Program-made: the position numbers and the translations under genes
The notes under the pieces: model-generated
Told to the model about the DNA's origin: nothing
The model's input: the letters and a program-made list of their open reading frames with translations, nothing else
Databases searched by the model: none
In this document: piece by piece, positions 48,342 to 57,436 of the stretch
Layout: each line of letters begins with the position of its first letter
Position numbering within the stretch: the first letter of the stretch is position 1
Assembly (NCBI RefSeq): GCF_022179345.1
Contig: NZ_BPQR01000001.1
Span: 62,001-126,000 of the forward strand
Length of the DNA: 64,000 nt
Direction: 5' to 3'
Origin: Methylobacterium jeotgali
GTDB taxonomy: Bacteria; Pseudomonadota; Alphaproteobacteria; Rhizobiales; Beijerinckiaceae

Positions 48342-48931
48342 TCGTGGGGCGCGGGACCGATGACGTGGAAATCGCCGCCGGCCGCGATCCCGAGGACGGT
48401 GCCGTCCTCGACGGCGCGCTCCTCGGCCAGCTCGGCCAGAGCGTAGGCCAGAGGTCGCGTCAGCCGCGCCCAGAGATCCCGGCGGACATGGACGTAGGGG
48501 CGGAACCCGTCGTCGCCATCCTCGAAGCGCAGCGGATGCTCGGAGTCGACGCGGACGAGGTCGTCCACGTTGGTGCGGAAGGCGATGCTTCGGGCCTCGG
48601 CCTCGCCCTCCACCGCCATCTCGACGGCGGCGAAGGCCGCGTCGTCGACGGCGATCGTCAGCTTCTCCGCAGGCGTGACGAGGACGGTGCTGCCATCGGG
48701 CTCCCGCCGCAGAATGGTCGAGAACAGCCTGACGAGCTTCTCCCGGCGGATCGGGGTGCCGTTGTGATGCCAGGTGCCGTCCGCCCCGATACGGATGTCG
48801 ATGCTGCCGCAGGAGTCCGGGTTCCAGCGCTCGACCGGCGGCAGGCGGTTCTTCGGCAGCCCGGCGAGGGCCGCGCTCAGCCGGCTCAGGGCGGGATCGT
48901 CGGTCGGCGGTCGGTCGGATTCGTCGGCCAT
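48338..48931 (-). CDS. DUF1285-family protein
   Basis: 197 residues. The central text (ERWNPDSCGSIDIRIGADGTWHHNG, FSTILRREPDGSTVLVTPAEKL, RVDSEHPLRFEDGDDGFRPYVHVRRDLWARL) is the DUF1285 fold, a pair of small beta domains. Function is unknown; it is cytosolic and has no catalytic motif I can name. It is followed by the Nudix gene with ATGA overlap, and preceded by the hotdog thioesterase gene with 6 bases between. The block DUF1285-Nudix-cca is conserved in alphaproteobacteria. Confidence 0.88.
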   Translation of the reverse strand: MADESDRPPTDDPALSRLSAALAGLPKNRLPPVERWNPDSCGSIDIRIGADGTWHHNGTPIRREKLVRLFSTILRREPDGSTVLVTPAEKLTIAVDDAAFAAVEMAVEGEAEARSIAFRTNVDDLVRVDSEHPLRFEDGDDGFRPYVHVRRDLWARLTRPLAYALAELAEERAVEDGTVLGIAAGGDFHVIGPAPHE

Positions 48932-48937
48932 GCGGTC

Positions 48938-49417
48938 TCAGCTAGGGTCGGCCGCGGCGCCGGGAACCGGCTCGCTCGGCCGGCGGCGCAGGATCTTCCA
49001 GACGCCGGAGGCGGAGGCCAGCACGTCGCCGCCGGAGACGACCTCGCCGCGCAGGAACACGAGGGAGCCGGTGCGCCGCACGACGAAGGGCCGCGCCTCG
49101 ATCCAGGTGCCGATCTGGCCGGCGCCGACGAACTGCATCCCGAGCTCGATCGTCACGCAGTTGGCCCCGTCCGCCGCCCGCATCGCCGCGACGCCGAGCG
49201 CCCGGTCCGCGAGGCTCATCAGCATGCCGCCATGGACGACGCCGATCAGGTTCGCGTGCTTCTCTTCCGCATGGAAGCCGAAGGCGCCGTCCGCCTGCCG
49301 CACGTAGACCGGGCCGACGAGGTCCAAGAAGCCGCTGGCGCCGCCGGGCACGAAGCCCTCGGGCAGGGTGGCTGGGCCTTCGGCGTCTGCGGTCTCGCGG
49401 GTCATGGCCTTCGGCAT
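48938..49417 (-). CDS. PaaI-type hotdog-fold thioesterase
   Basis: 159 residues from the ATG at 49415-49417; an ATG at 49405 is also possible. The hotdog core is visible: NLIGVVHGGMLMSLADRALGVAA, with the HGG loop and the Asp in LADRA that serve as the catalytic region of PaaI-like enzymes. A beta-strand end (TWIEARPFVVRRTGSLVFLRG) follows. It hydrolyses a CoA thioester, substrate unknown. It heads the leftward operon with DUF1285 and Nudix, and is divergent from the MoxR operon. Confidence 0.85.
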   Translation of the reverse strand: MPKAMTRETADAEGPATLPEGFVPGGASGFLDLVGPVYVRQADGAFGFHAEEKHANLIGVVHGGMLMSLADRALGVAAMRAADGANCVTIELGMQFVGAGQIGTWIEARPFVVRRTGSLVFLRGEVVSGGDVLASASGVWKILRRRPSEPVPGAAADPS

Positions 49418-49591
49418 AGAAGCGGCGCCCGCGCCGATCAACGGTCCGCGGCGAACGGGGCGGGGAACGACGTTCCATCGAGGCGCCTCGGCGGCGTGCG
49501 GCGACGCCGACCTTGCATGGTCGCGGAAAACGGCGTCCACTCCCCGCCTTGTCCGGACCGCCGGTGGCGGTCGCATACAGAACAGGCTTCC

Positions 49592-50596
<1,005 letters not shown>

Positions 50597-50599
50597 CGG

Positions 50600-51514
50600 A
50601 TGGTCGCCACCCGCCTTCTCGGCGAGACCGAGCGCAGGCCCGGCCGCGGCCAGACCGAGGGGGCGCTGTCGCTCGCCGAGCGGATGCCGCGGCTGGTGCT
50701 GGAGGCGCGGCGCGTCTCCACGAGCCTCGCCCACGGCCTCCACGGCCGCCGCCGGGCGGGTCCCGGCGAGAGCTTCTGGCAGTTCCGGCCCTTCGTGACG
50801 GGAGAGGCCGCCGCCCGCATCGACTGGCGCCGCTCCGCTCGCGACGACCGGCTCTACGTGCGCGAGCGTGAGTGGGAGGCCGCCCACAACGTCTGGATCT
50901 GGATCGACCGCTCCGCCTCGATGGGCTTCGCCTCGGACCTCGCGCTGGCCGCCAAGGTCGACCGGGCGCTGGTGCTCGGGCTCGCGCTGGCCGACACCCT
51001 GGTCGAGGGCGGCGAGCGGGTCGGCCTCCTCGGGCTGACGCGGGCGACCGCCTCACGGCGGATCGTAGAGGGCCTCGCCCGCGCCCTCGTGGCCGACGAG
51101 GCGGGCCTCACCGAGGACCTGCCGCCGCGGGCCAGTCCCGGCCGCTTCGACGAGGCGGTGCTGATGAGCGACTTCCTCACACCGCTCGATCGCGTCGGGG
51201 CGGCCGTCGCCGACATCGCCGGGCGGGGCTCTCGGGGGCATCTCGTACAGATCGTCGACCCCATCGAGGAAAGCTTCCCCTTCGCCGGCCAGGCGGTGCT
51301 CCACGACCCCGAGAGCGGCCACGAGCTGCCCATCGGGGACGCTGGGGGCTGGGGCACGGCCTATCGCCGCCGCATCGCGATCCACCGGGAGGGCCTCGCG
51401 GAGATCGCCCGCGCCCGCGGCTGGACGCTGACGATCCATCGCACCGACCGGCCGGCGAGCGAGGCGGCGCTGCGGCTGCTGACGCTCGTCGCCGCCTCCC
51501 GCGGCGCGGCCTGA
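50600..51514 (+). CDS. DUF58-domain protein (MoxR partner)
   Basis: 304 residues. The DUF58 signature is present: GRRRAGPGESFWQFRPFVTG, AARIDWRRSARDDRLYVRE and WIWIDRSASMGF, the last a VWA-like MIDAS (DxSxS). It lacks membrane helices, so it is soluble. In this family it is the second member of the MoxR operon and serves as a partner of the ATPase. It begins 3 bases after the MoxR stop and the next gene follows 7 bases after its own stop. Confidence 0.9.
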   Translation: MVATRLLGETERRPGRGQTEGALSLAERMPRLVLEARRVSTSLAHGLHGRRRAGPGESFWQFRPFVTGEAAARIDWRRSARDDRLYVREREWEAAHNVWIWIDRSASMGFASDLALAAKVDRALVLGLALADTLVEGGERVGLLGLTRATASRRIVEGLARALVADEAGLTEDLPPRASPGRFDEAVLMSDFLTPLDRVGAAVADIAGRGSRGHLVQIVDPIEESFPFAGQAVLHDPESGHELPIGDAGGWGTAYRRRIAIHREGLAEIARARGWTLTIHRTDRPASEAALRLLTLVAASRGAA

Positions 51515-51521
51515 GGACGGC

Positions 51522-54329
51522 ATGCTCGGTCCGCTGACCTTCGCCGCGCCCTTCGCGCTCGCCGCCCTCGCGGCGCTGCCCGTGCTATGGTGGCTGCTGC
51601 GCGTGACGCCGCCGCGTCCGAAGCGGATCGCGTTCCCGCCGCTGCGGATCGCGGCCGACCTGCTGCCGGAGCGCCAGAGCCCGGCGCGCACCCCGCCCTG
51701 GCTGCTGATCCTGCGCCTTCTCGCGGCCGCCGCCCTGATCCTCGCCGTGGCGGGACCCGTCTGGAGCCCGTCCGGCATCGGCGCCACCGGGGCGCGGACG
51801 CCGCTCCTCGTGATGATCGACAACGGGTTCACCGCCGCCCACGATTGGCGGACGCGGATGCGCGTCGCCCAGGACGCGGTGGAAGGGGCCGCCCGCGATG
51901 GCCGCCCCGTCGCGGTCCTCGCCACCGCCGAGCCCGCCGCGCCGGTCGAGGCCCGCCAGCCCGCGGCCGCGCTGGAGCGCCTGCGGGCCGTGGCGCCGCG
52001 CCCGCATCTCGGCGACCGCGCCGCCCATCTCTCAAGCATCACCGCCTTCCTGGAGAAGCAGGCCGGTGCCGAGATCGTCTGGATCGCGGACGGCGTGGCG
52101 GATGCCGGCGACGATCTCGCCAAGGGCCTCGGCCCGTTGGTCGCCCGAACCGGCGCCGGGCTGACGATCCTCGCCGCCGAGCGCCCGCCCGCCCTGGCGC
52201 TGAGCGCCGCCGATGCCGGCGGCCGCCTCACCGCGCGAGTGCTGCGTGCCGCGCCGAACGGCCGCGACGCCGGCCTGCTGCGGGCGCTCGACGCCAAGGG
52301 CCTGCCGCTCGCCGAGCACGATTTCCGGTTCGCGCCGGACGCCACGGAGACCGATGTCGGCTTCGAAATGCCGGTGGAGCTGCGCAACGCCATCGCGCGC
52401 ATCGAGGTGGCCGGAGAGCGCTCGGCCGGGGCCGTCACGCTGATGGACGAGCGCGGCAAGCGGCGCCGCGTCGGTATCGTCTTCGGCGGCACCGCCGATC
52501 AGGCGCAGCCGCTGCTGGCCCCTACCTACTACCTCGCCCGCGCCCTCCAGCCCTTCGCCGACGTGCAGGAGCCCCGCGGCGCGAAGGGCGTGGCCGAGTC
52601 CGTCGCGCAGATGCTCGACGGGCAGGTCTCGGTGCTGGTGCTGGCCGATGTCGGCGCCATGGACGAGGAGACCCGCGCCCGCGTCGCCAAGTTCGTGGAT
52701 GAGGGCGGCGTGCTCCTGCGCTTCGCAGGTCCCCGCCTCGCCGCCGGCAACGACCCGCTCGTGCCGGTGCGCCTGCGCCGGGGCGGCCGCTCACTCGGCG
52801 GCACGCTCTCCTGGGACAGCCCGAAGACGCTGGCGCCCTTCGCGCCCGAGAGCCCCTTCGCCGGACTGGTGCCGCCGGCCGACATCGGCGTGCGCCGCCA
52901 GATCCTCGCCGAGCCCGATGGCGACCTGCCGAGCCGGACCTGGGCCTCGCTCGAGGACGGTACGCCGATCGTCACCGCCGAGAAGCGCGGGCAGGGGCTC
53001 GTGGCGCTGTTCCACGTCACCGCCGACACCACCTGGTCGAACCTGCCGCTCTCGGGTCTGTTCATCGATATGCTCAGGCGCGTCGTCGGCCTCGCCGGCA
53101 GCGCCGCGCCCGCGGCCGGGCAGGGCGGCCCCGCGGCGGTGCTCGCCCCGCGCCTGACCCTCGACGGGTTCGGAGCGCTCGGCAGCCCGCCGGCCTCCGC
53201 CGTGGCGGTCTCGGCGGATTACGGCGACCGGGCGACGGGCGAGCATCCGCCGGGCTTCTACGGGCCGCCGGACGCCGGCATCGCCGTCAATGCCCTGCGG
53301 AGCAGCGACACCCTGAAGCCCCTCGACCTCGCGGCCCTTACGGGTGCTCGCACCGGATCGCTCGCCGGCGCGGAGACGCTTGACCTGCGCGCCGGGCTCT
53401 TCACCCTGGCGCTGATGCTTCTCGTCCTCGACACGCTTGCCGCGCTCTGGCTCGGCGGCTTCCTCGCCCGCCGAGCCGGGCGCCTGCGGGGGCGCCCCGC
53501 CGTCCTGGCGCTCGCCGCCTTGGCGCTTGCCGCCGCGATCCCGCCCGGACCGGCGCGCGCCGAGGAGCCGCCGGCCAATCGCCCGAACGGCATCGAATCC
53601 GCCCTCGTCACGCGGCTCGCCTACATCGTTACGGGCGATGCGGCGATCGACGAGGCGAGCCGGGCCGGGCTCGCTGGGCTGACGCAGATGCTCGCCACCC
53701 GCACGGCGCTCGAACCCGGCGAGCCCGCCGGCCTCGATCCGGCCAAGGACGAGCTCGCCTTCTACCCGCTGATCTACTGGCCGATCGCGCCGGGCCGCCC
53801 GCAGCCGAGCGAGGCCGCGATCCGGCGTATCGACGCCTTCATGCGCAACGGTGGCACCGTCCTGTTCGACACCCGCGACGCGCTCACCAGCCGTCCCGGC
53901 GGCCCGCCGACGCCGGAGACGGCGTATCTCCGCAAGATGCTCGCGACGCTGGAAGTGCCGGAACTCGAGATCGTGCCCGCCGACCACGTGCTGACCAAGG
54001 CCTTCTATCTCGTCGACAGCTTCCCCGGCCGCTACGATACCGGCCAGACCTGGGTCGAGGCCCTGCCGCCGGCGGGCGAGGGCGGCGAGCGCCGCCCGGC
54101 GCGGGCGGGGGACGGGGTGAGCCCGATCGTCATCACCAGCAACGATCTCGCCGCCGCCTGGGCCGTGGGCAAGCGGGGCGAGGCGCTCTACCCGATCACC
54201 GGCGGCGACCAGCGCCAGCGGGAGATGGCCTTCCGCGGGGGCGTCAACATCGTGATGTACACGCTCACCGGCAACTACAAGGCCGACCAGGTCCACGTGC
54301 CGGCCCTGCTGGAGCGGCTGGGACAGTGA
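51522..54329 (+). CDS. BatA-type N-terminus and DUF4159 protein, large membrane protein
   Basis: 935 residues. The first ~80 residues have two membrane helices (FAAPFALAALAALPVLWWLL; LLILRLLAAAALILAVAGPV), the BatA-type anchor, with PKRIAFPPLRI between. A VWA-like, largely periplasmic region follows, then further helices near residues 625-645 (TLALMLLVLDTLAALWL) and 660-680. The C-terminus (~685-935) is a DUF4159 domain, with ELAFYPLIYWPI, FMRNGGTVLFDTRDALT and NIVMYTLTGNYKADQVH. The gene is coupled to DUF58, with GAGGA in the short gap giving the ribosome site. Confidence 0.87.
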   Translation: MLGPLTFAAPFALAALAALPVLWWLLRVTPPRPKRIAFPPLRIAADLLPERQSPARTPPWLLILRLLAAAALILAVAGPVWSPSGIGATGARTPLLVMIDNGFTAAHDWRTRMRVAQDAVEGAARDGRPVAVLATAEPAAPVEARQPAAALERLRAVAPRPHLGDRAAHLSSITAFLEKQAGAEIVWIADGVADAGDDLAKGLGPLVARTGAGLTILAAERPPALALSAADAGGRLTARVLRAAPNGRDAGLLRALDAKGLPLAEHDFRFAPDATETDVGFEMPVELRNAIARIEVAGERSAGAVTLMDERGKRRRVGIVFGGTADQAQPLLAPTYYLARALQPFADVQEPRGAKGVAESVAQMLDGQVSVLVLADVGAMDEETRARVAKFVDEGGVLLRFAGPRLAAGNDPLVPVRLRRGGRSLGGTLSWDSPKTLAPFAPESPFAGLVPPADIGVRRQILAEPDGDLPSRTWASLEDGTPIVTAEKRGQGLVALFHVTADTTWSNLPLSGLFIDMLRRVVGLAGSAAPAAGQGGPAAVLAPRLTLDGFGALGSPPASAVAVSADYGDRATGEHPPGFYGPPDAGIAVNALRSSDTLKPLDLAALTGARTGSLAGAETLDLRAGLFTLALMLLVLDTLAALWLGGFLARRAGRLRGRPAVLALAALALAAAIPPGPARAEEPPANRPNGIESALVTRLAYIVTGDAAIDEASRAGLAGLTQMLATRTALEPGEPAGLDPAKDELAFYPLIYWPIAPGRPQPSEAAIRRIDAFMRNGGTVLFDTRDALTSRPGGPPTPETAYLRKMLATLEVPELEIVPADHVLTKAFYLVDSFPGRYDTGQTWVEALPPAGEGGERRPARAGDGVSPIVITSNDLAAAWAVGKRGEALYPITGGDQRQREMAFRGGVNIVMYTLTGNYKADQVHVPALLERLGQ

Positions 54330-54365
54330 TGTCTTGCGAGGAGTTCCGCATCGCTGCCGCGCATC

Positions 54366-54540
54366 TCCCTCCTCCCTCCGCGGGGGAACGTGGCCTCCGA
54401 AGGAGGTCGGGAGAGGGGTGCGACGGTGCCGAGAAGCGCTCTGCGCTCCGTGGAGGCCGCGCCCCTAGCGGAAGCCGGGTTCCCCTCTCCCGATCCCTGC
54501 CGACGCAGGGGCCACTCTCTTCCGCTGAGGGGAGAGGGAG
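54366..54540. repeat. Palindromic intergenic element inside the MoxR operon
   Basis: The 223-base gap between the DUF4159 gene and the next gene is mostly one large inverted repeat. Outer arms: 54366-54384 against 54522-54540, matching at about 16 of 19 positions. Inner arms: TCGGGAGAGGGG (54407-54418) and CCCCTCTCCCGA (54482-54493), a perfect 12-bp match. The structure resembles REP/MITE-like elements rather than coding DNA. The right edge (GGGAG with following GGGG) supplies the purine-rich ribosome site of the next gene. Copy number elsewhere cannot be seen. Confidence 0.55.
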
Positions 54541-54552
54541 GGGGCGCGTGTC

Positions 54553-56634
54553 ATGCTGAGCCTCAGCTTCACGCCGCTTCTGCCCTGGCCGGTGCTGGCC
54601 GGGCTGGGGGTCGTCGCCGCGCTTCTCGCCGGCTTCGCCCTCTACGCCCGCGGCCGCGTCGCGGCGCTGCGGGCGCTGGTGCTGGCGCTGGTGCTCGCTG
54701 CGCTCGCCAACCCCTCCCTGGTGCGGGAGGACCGGGAGCCGGTGAAGGACGTGGCGGCGATCGTCGTGGACCGCTCCGGGTCGCAGTCCCTCGGCGACCG
54801 GCCGGCGATGACCGATCAGGTCCGGGCCGAGCTGGAGCGGCGCTTCGGCAGCCTCGCCAGCGTCGAGCCGCGCTTCATCGACGTGCCGGATTCCCGCGGC
54901 GGCGACGACGGCACCAAGCTCTTCACGGCGTTGGGCCAAGCGCTCGCCGACGTGCCGCCGGAGCGGCTCGCGGGCGTCGTGATGCTCACCGACGGCGTCG
55001 TCCACGACATCCCGGCCTCCGCCGCGGCACTCGGCATCAAGGCGCCGCTCCATGTCCTCGTCACCGGTCATCCGGACGAGCGCGACCGCCAGATCAAGCT
55101 GATCGAGGCGCCCCGCTTCGGCATCGTCGGCCGCGACCTCACCGTGCGCGCCGAGGTGATGGAGCGCGGCGGCACCGGCAACGCCACGGTGATCGTGCGC
55201 CGGGACGGCGTCGAGCTCGGCCGCCGGGCCTTCCCGACCGGCCAGCCCTTCTCGCTGACGACCCGCATCGAGCACGGCGGCCCGAACGTCCTCGAGATCG
55301 AGGTCGAGCCCCTGCCGGGCGAGTTGACCACGGTCAACAACCGGGCGGTGCTGCCGATCGAAGGCATCCGCGAGAAGCTGCGCGTCCTCCTCGTCTCCGG
55401 CGAGCCGCACCAGGGCGAGCGGACCTGGCGCAACCTCCTGAAGTCCGACGCCAACGTCGACCTCGTGCACTTCACCATCCTGCGCCCGCCGGAGAAGCAG
55501 GACGGCACGCCGATCTCGGAGCTGTCCCTGATCGCCTTCCCGACGCGGGAGCTTTTCGTCCAGAAGATCAAGGACTTCGACCTGATCGTCTTCGATCGCT
55601 ACGCCAACCAGAGCGTGCTGCCCTCGGCCTATTTCGACAACATCGTCCGCTACGTGAAGGAGGGCGGGGCGCTGCTCGTCGCGGCCGGACCCGAGTTCGC
55701 CTCCGCGGCGAGTCTCGCCCGCACCCGGCTCGCCTCCATTCTGCCCGGCGACCCGAACGGGCGCGTAGTCGAGCGGCCCTACAAGGCGAAGCTGACGCAG
55801 ACCGGCGCCCGTCACCCGGTGACGCGGGCCCTGCCGGGCTCGGACGCCAACCCGCCCGCCTGGGGCGACTGGCTGCGCATCGTCTCCTCGCAGACCCGCG
55901 CCGGGCTCCAGCCGATCCTGTCGGGGGCCGATGACCAGCCCCTGCTGACGCTCTCGCGGGAGGAGAAGGGCCGCGTCGCACTGCTGCTCTCCGACCACGC
56001 CTGGCTCTGGGCGCGGGGATACCAGGAGGGCGGGCCGTATCTCGACCTGCTGCGCCGGCTCGGCCACTGGCTCATGAAGGAGCCGGCGCTGGAAGAGGAG
56101 GCGCTGCGGGCGCAGACCACCGGCCGCGGCCGCGAGGTGCGGATCGAGCGCCAGACCATGGCGGACACGGCCGAACCGGTGACCGTCACCGGTCCCACGG
56201 GCAAGGAGCGCCGGATCGACCTCGCGACCGCCGAGCCCGGCCTGTTCACCGCGACCTTCGAGGCGGAGGAGCTCGGGCTCTACACGCTGCGGTCCGGGGC
56301 GCTCACCGCCTTCGTCAGCGTCGGCCCGGCGAACCCGCGGGAGCTGACGGATGTCTTCAGCGACACCGAGCGCCTGCGCACTGTGGCCGAGGCGACGGGC
56401 GGCTCCGTCCGGCGCCTCTCGGAGAACGGCACGACCGTGGTGCCGCGCCTCCAGAGCGTGCGCGGCGGCCGGCTGTCGGGCGGCGACTGGATCGGCTTCC
56501 GTCCGAGCGACAGCGCCGTCATCCGCGGCGTCGAGGTCTACCCCCTCGGGATCGGCCTCGCGGCGCTGGCGCTCATCGCGGCCGCGCTCCTCGCCATGTG
56601 GCTCGTGGAAGGGCGGCGCGGGCAGGCGGCCTGA
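54553..56634 (+). CDS. Large VWA/BatD-like membrane protein, last gene of the MoxR operon
   Basis: 693 residues. Two N-terminal helices (LPWPVLAGLGVVAALLAGFAL; LVLALVLAALA) precede a VWA domain with MIDAS VVDRSGSQSLGD near residue 80, then beta-rich domains, a gatase-like segment (LRVLLVSGEPHQGERTWR; FDLIVFDRYANQSVLP) that leads databases to call such proteins glutamine amidotransferase-like, and a C-terminal helix (GLAALALIAAALLAMWL). No catalytic triad of a real amidotransferase is evident. The product probably works with the MoxR/DUF58/DUF4159 proteins in the envelope. The ATG has GAGGG-type ribosome site from the palindromic element. Confidence 0.82.
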   Translation: MLSLSFTPLLPWPVLAGLGVVAALLAGFALYARGRVAALRALVLALVLAALANPSLVREDREPVKDVAAIVVDRSGSQSLGDRPAMTDQVRAELERRFGSLASVEPRFIDVPDSRGGDDGTKLFTALGQALADVPPERLAGVVMLTDGVVHDIPASAAALGIKAPLHVLVTGHPDERDRQIKLIEAPRFGIVGRDLTVRAEVMERGGTGNATVIVRRDGVELGRRAFPTGQPFSLTTRIEHGGPNVLEIEVEPLPGELTTVNNRAVLPIEGIREKLRVLLVSGEPHQGERTWRNLLKSDANVDLVHFTILRPPEKQDGTPISELSLIAFPTRELFVQKIKDFDLIVFDRYANQSVLPSAYFDNIVRYVKEGGALLVAAGPEFASAASLARTRLASILPGDPNGRVVERPYKAKLTQTGARHPVTRALPGSDANPPAWGDWLRIVSSQTRAGLQPILSGADDQPLLTLSREEKGRVALLLSDHAWLWARGYQEGGPYLDLLRRLGHWLMKEPALEEEALRAQTTGRGREVRIERQTMADTAEPVTVTGPTGKERRIDLATAEPGLFTATFEAEELGLYTLRSGALTAFVSVGPANPRELTDVFSDTERLRTVAEATGGSVRRLSENGTTVVPRLQSVRGGRLSGGDWIGFRPSDSAVIRGVEVYPLGIGLAALALIAAALLAMWLVEGRRGQAA

Positions 56635-56641
56635 ACCGGCC

Positions 56642-57142
56642 TCAGCGGTCGGGCGTCACCGATCCGGCGATGCCCTCCGCCGCGCCCTCGCGCAGCTCCA
56701 GCCACAGGAAGCGGGACGGATCGACCGGTCCAGGCAGCACGAGCCGCCCCGGCGGAACGGGCGCGAAGCCGAAGCGGCCGTAGTAGGGCGCGTCGCCGAC
56801 GAGAAGAACGAGGCCGTGGCCCTGTGCCCGCGCCGCGTCGAGGCTCGCCTCCATCAGCGCGGTGCCGATGCCGCGGCCGCCGAAGCTCGGGTCGACGGTG
56901 AGCGGCCCGAGCGCCAGCACCGGCGCGCCGCCGGCGCGGGCCGGATCGACGCGCACCGAACCCGTCAGGAAGGTGCCGACCAGGGCGACGAAGCTCAGCT
57001 CCGACCGGTGCGCCACGCCCTCCCGCAGGCGGAAGGCCGTGCGCGCGAAGCGTCCCGGCCCGAAGGCACGGGCGTGCAGGCGGTCGATGGCGGCCGCATC
57101 CTCCGGCTGCTCCTGGCGGATGACGAGGGGAAGCGAGGGCAC
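56642..57142 (-). CDS. GNAT-family N-acetyltransferase (YhbS-like)
   Basis: 166 residues from the GTG at 57140-57142; the open frame runs 93 codons further but those look non-coding (low-GC promoter region). The GNAT acetyl-CoA loop is GPLTVDPSFGGRGIGTALM (Q/R-x-x-G-x-G/A), and the C-terminal GDAPYYGRFGFAPVPPGRLV is the YhbS-type end. It acetylates an unknown amine. It lies divergent from the chemoreceptor gene. The start is weakly supported by a GGA 6 bases upstream. Confidence 0.82.
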   Translation of the reverse strand: MPSLPLVIRQEQPEDAAAIDRLHARAFGPGRFARTAFRLREGVAHRSELSFVALVGTFLTGSVRVDPARAGGAPVLALGPLTVDPSFGGRGIGTALMEASLDAARAQGHGLVLLVGDAPYYGRFGFAPVPPGRLVLPGPVDPSRFLWLELREGAAEGIAGSVTPDR

Positions 57143-57400
57143 GGTGGGTCCGGATCGAGGATTGCGGGCGATAGCAGCCGGGCCGCGCCCCCGCAACGAC
57201 CGGACGTCGCGTGATCGGCCCGTCGTGAGCCGGCGATGCGAACGATCGCTTGGGAAAGCCTGAGGTTGCAGATCGAGGTCGCCACATTGAGGGCTCATCG
57301 TGCTTTTGCCAAATATCCCGCCGATTACGAAGTAAGACTCCGTATTCGAATTATCAATTCTAGATTGTATTTCCAATATTGCAATTTTTAACCAATCTAT

Positions 57401-57425
57401 GTCGATATTGTATGGGAACATCGAC
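57401..57425. promoter_or_regulatory. Inverted repeat next to the chemoreceptor start
   Basis: GTCGAT (57401-57406) and ATCGAC (57420-57425) are a perfect 6-bp inverted repeat around a 13-base spacer, ending 11 bases before the ATG of the chemoreceptor gene. The 294-base gap holding it is clearly AT-rich compared with its neighbours. It could be an operator or a hairpin that hides the ribosome site; there is no direct evidence for either. Confidence 0.35.
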
Positions 57426-57436
57426 GGAATTCGAAA

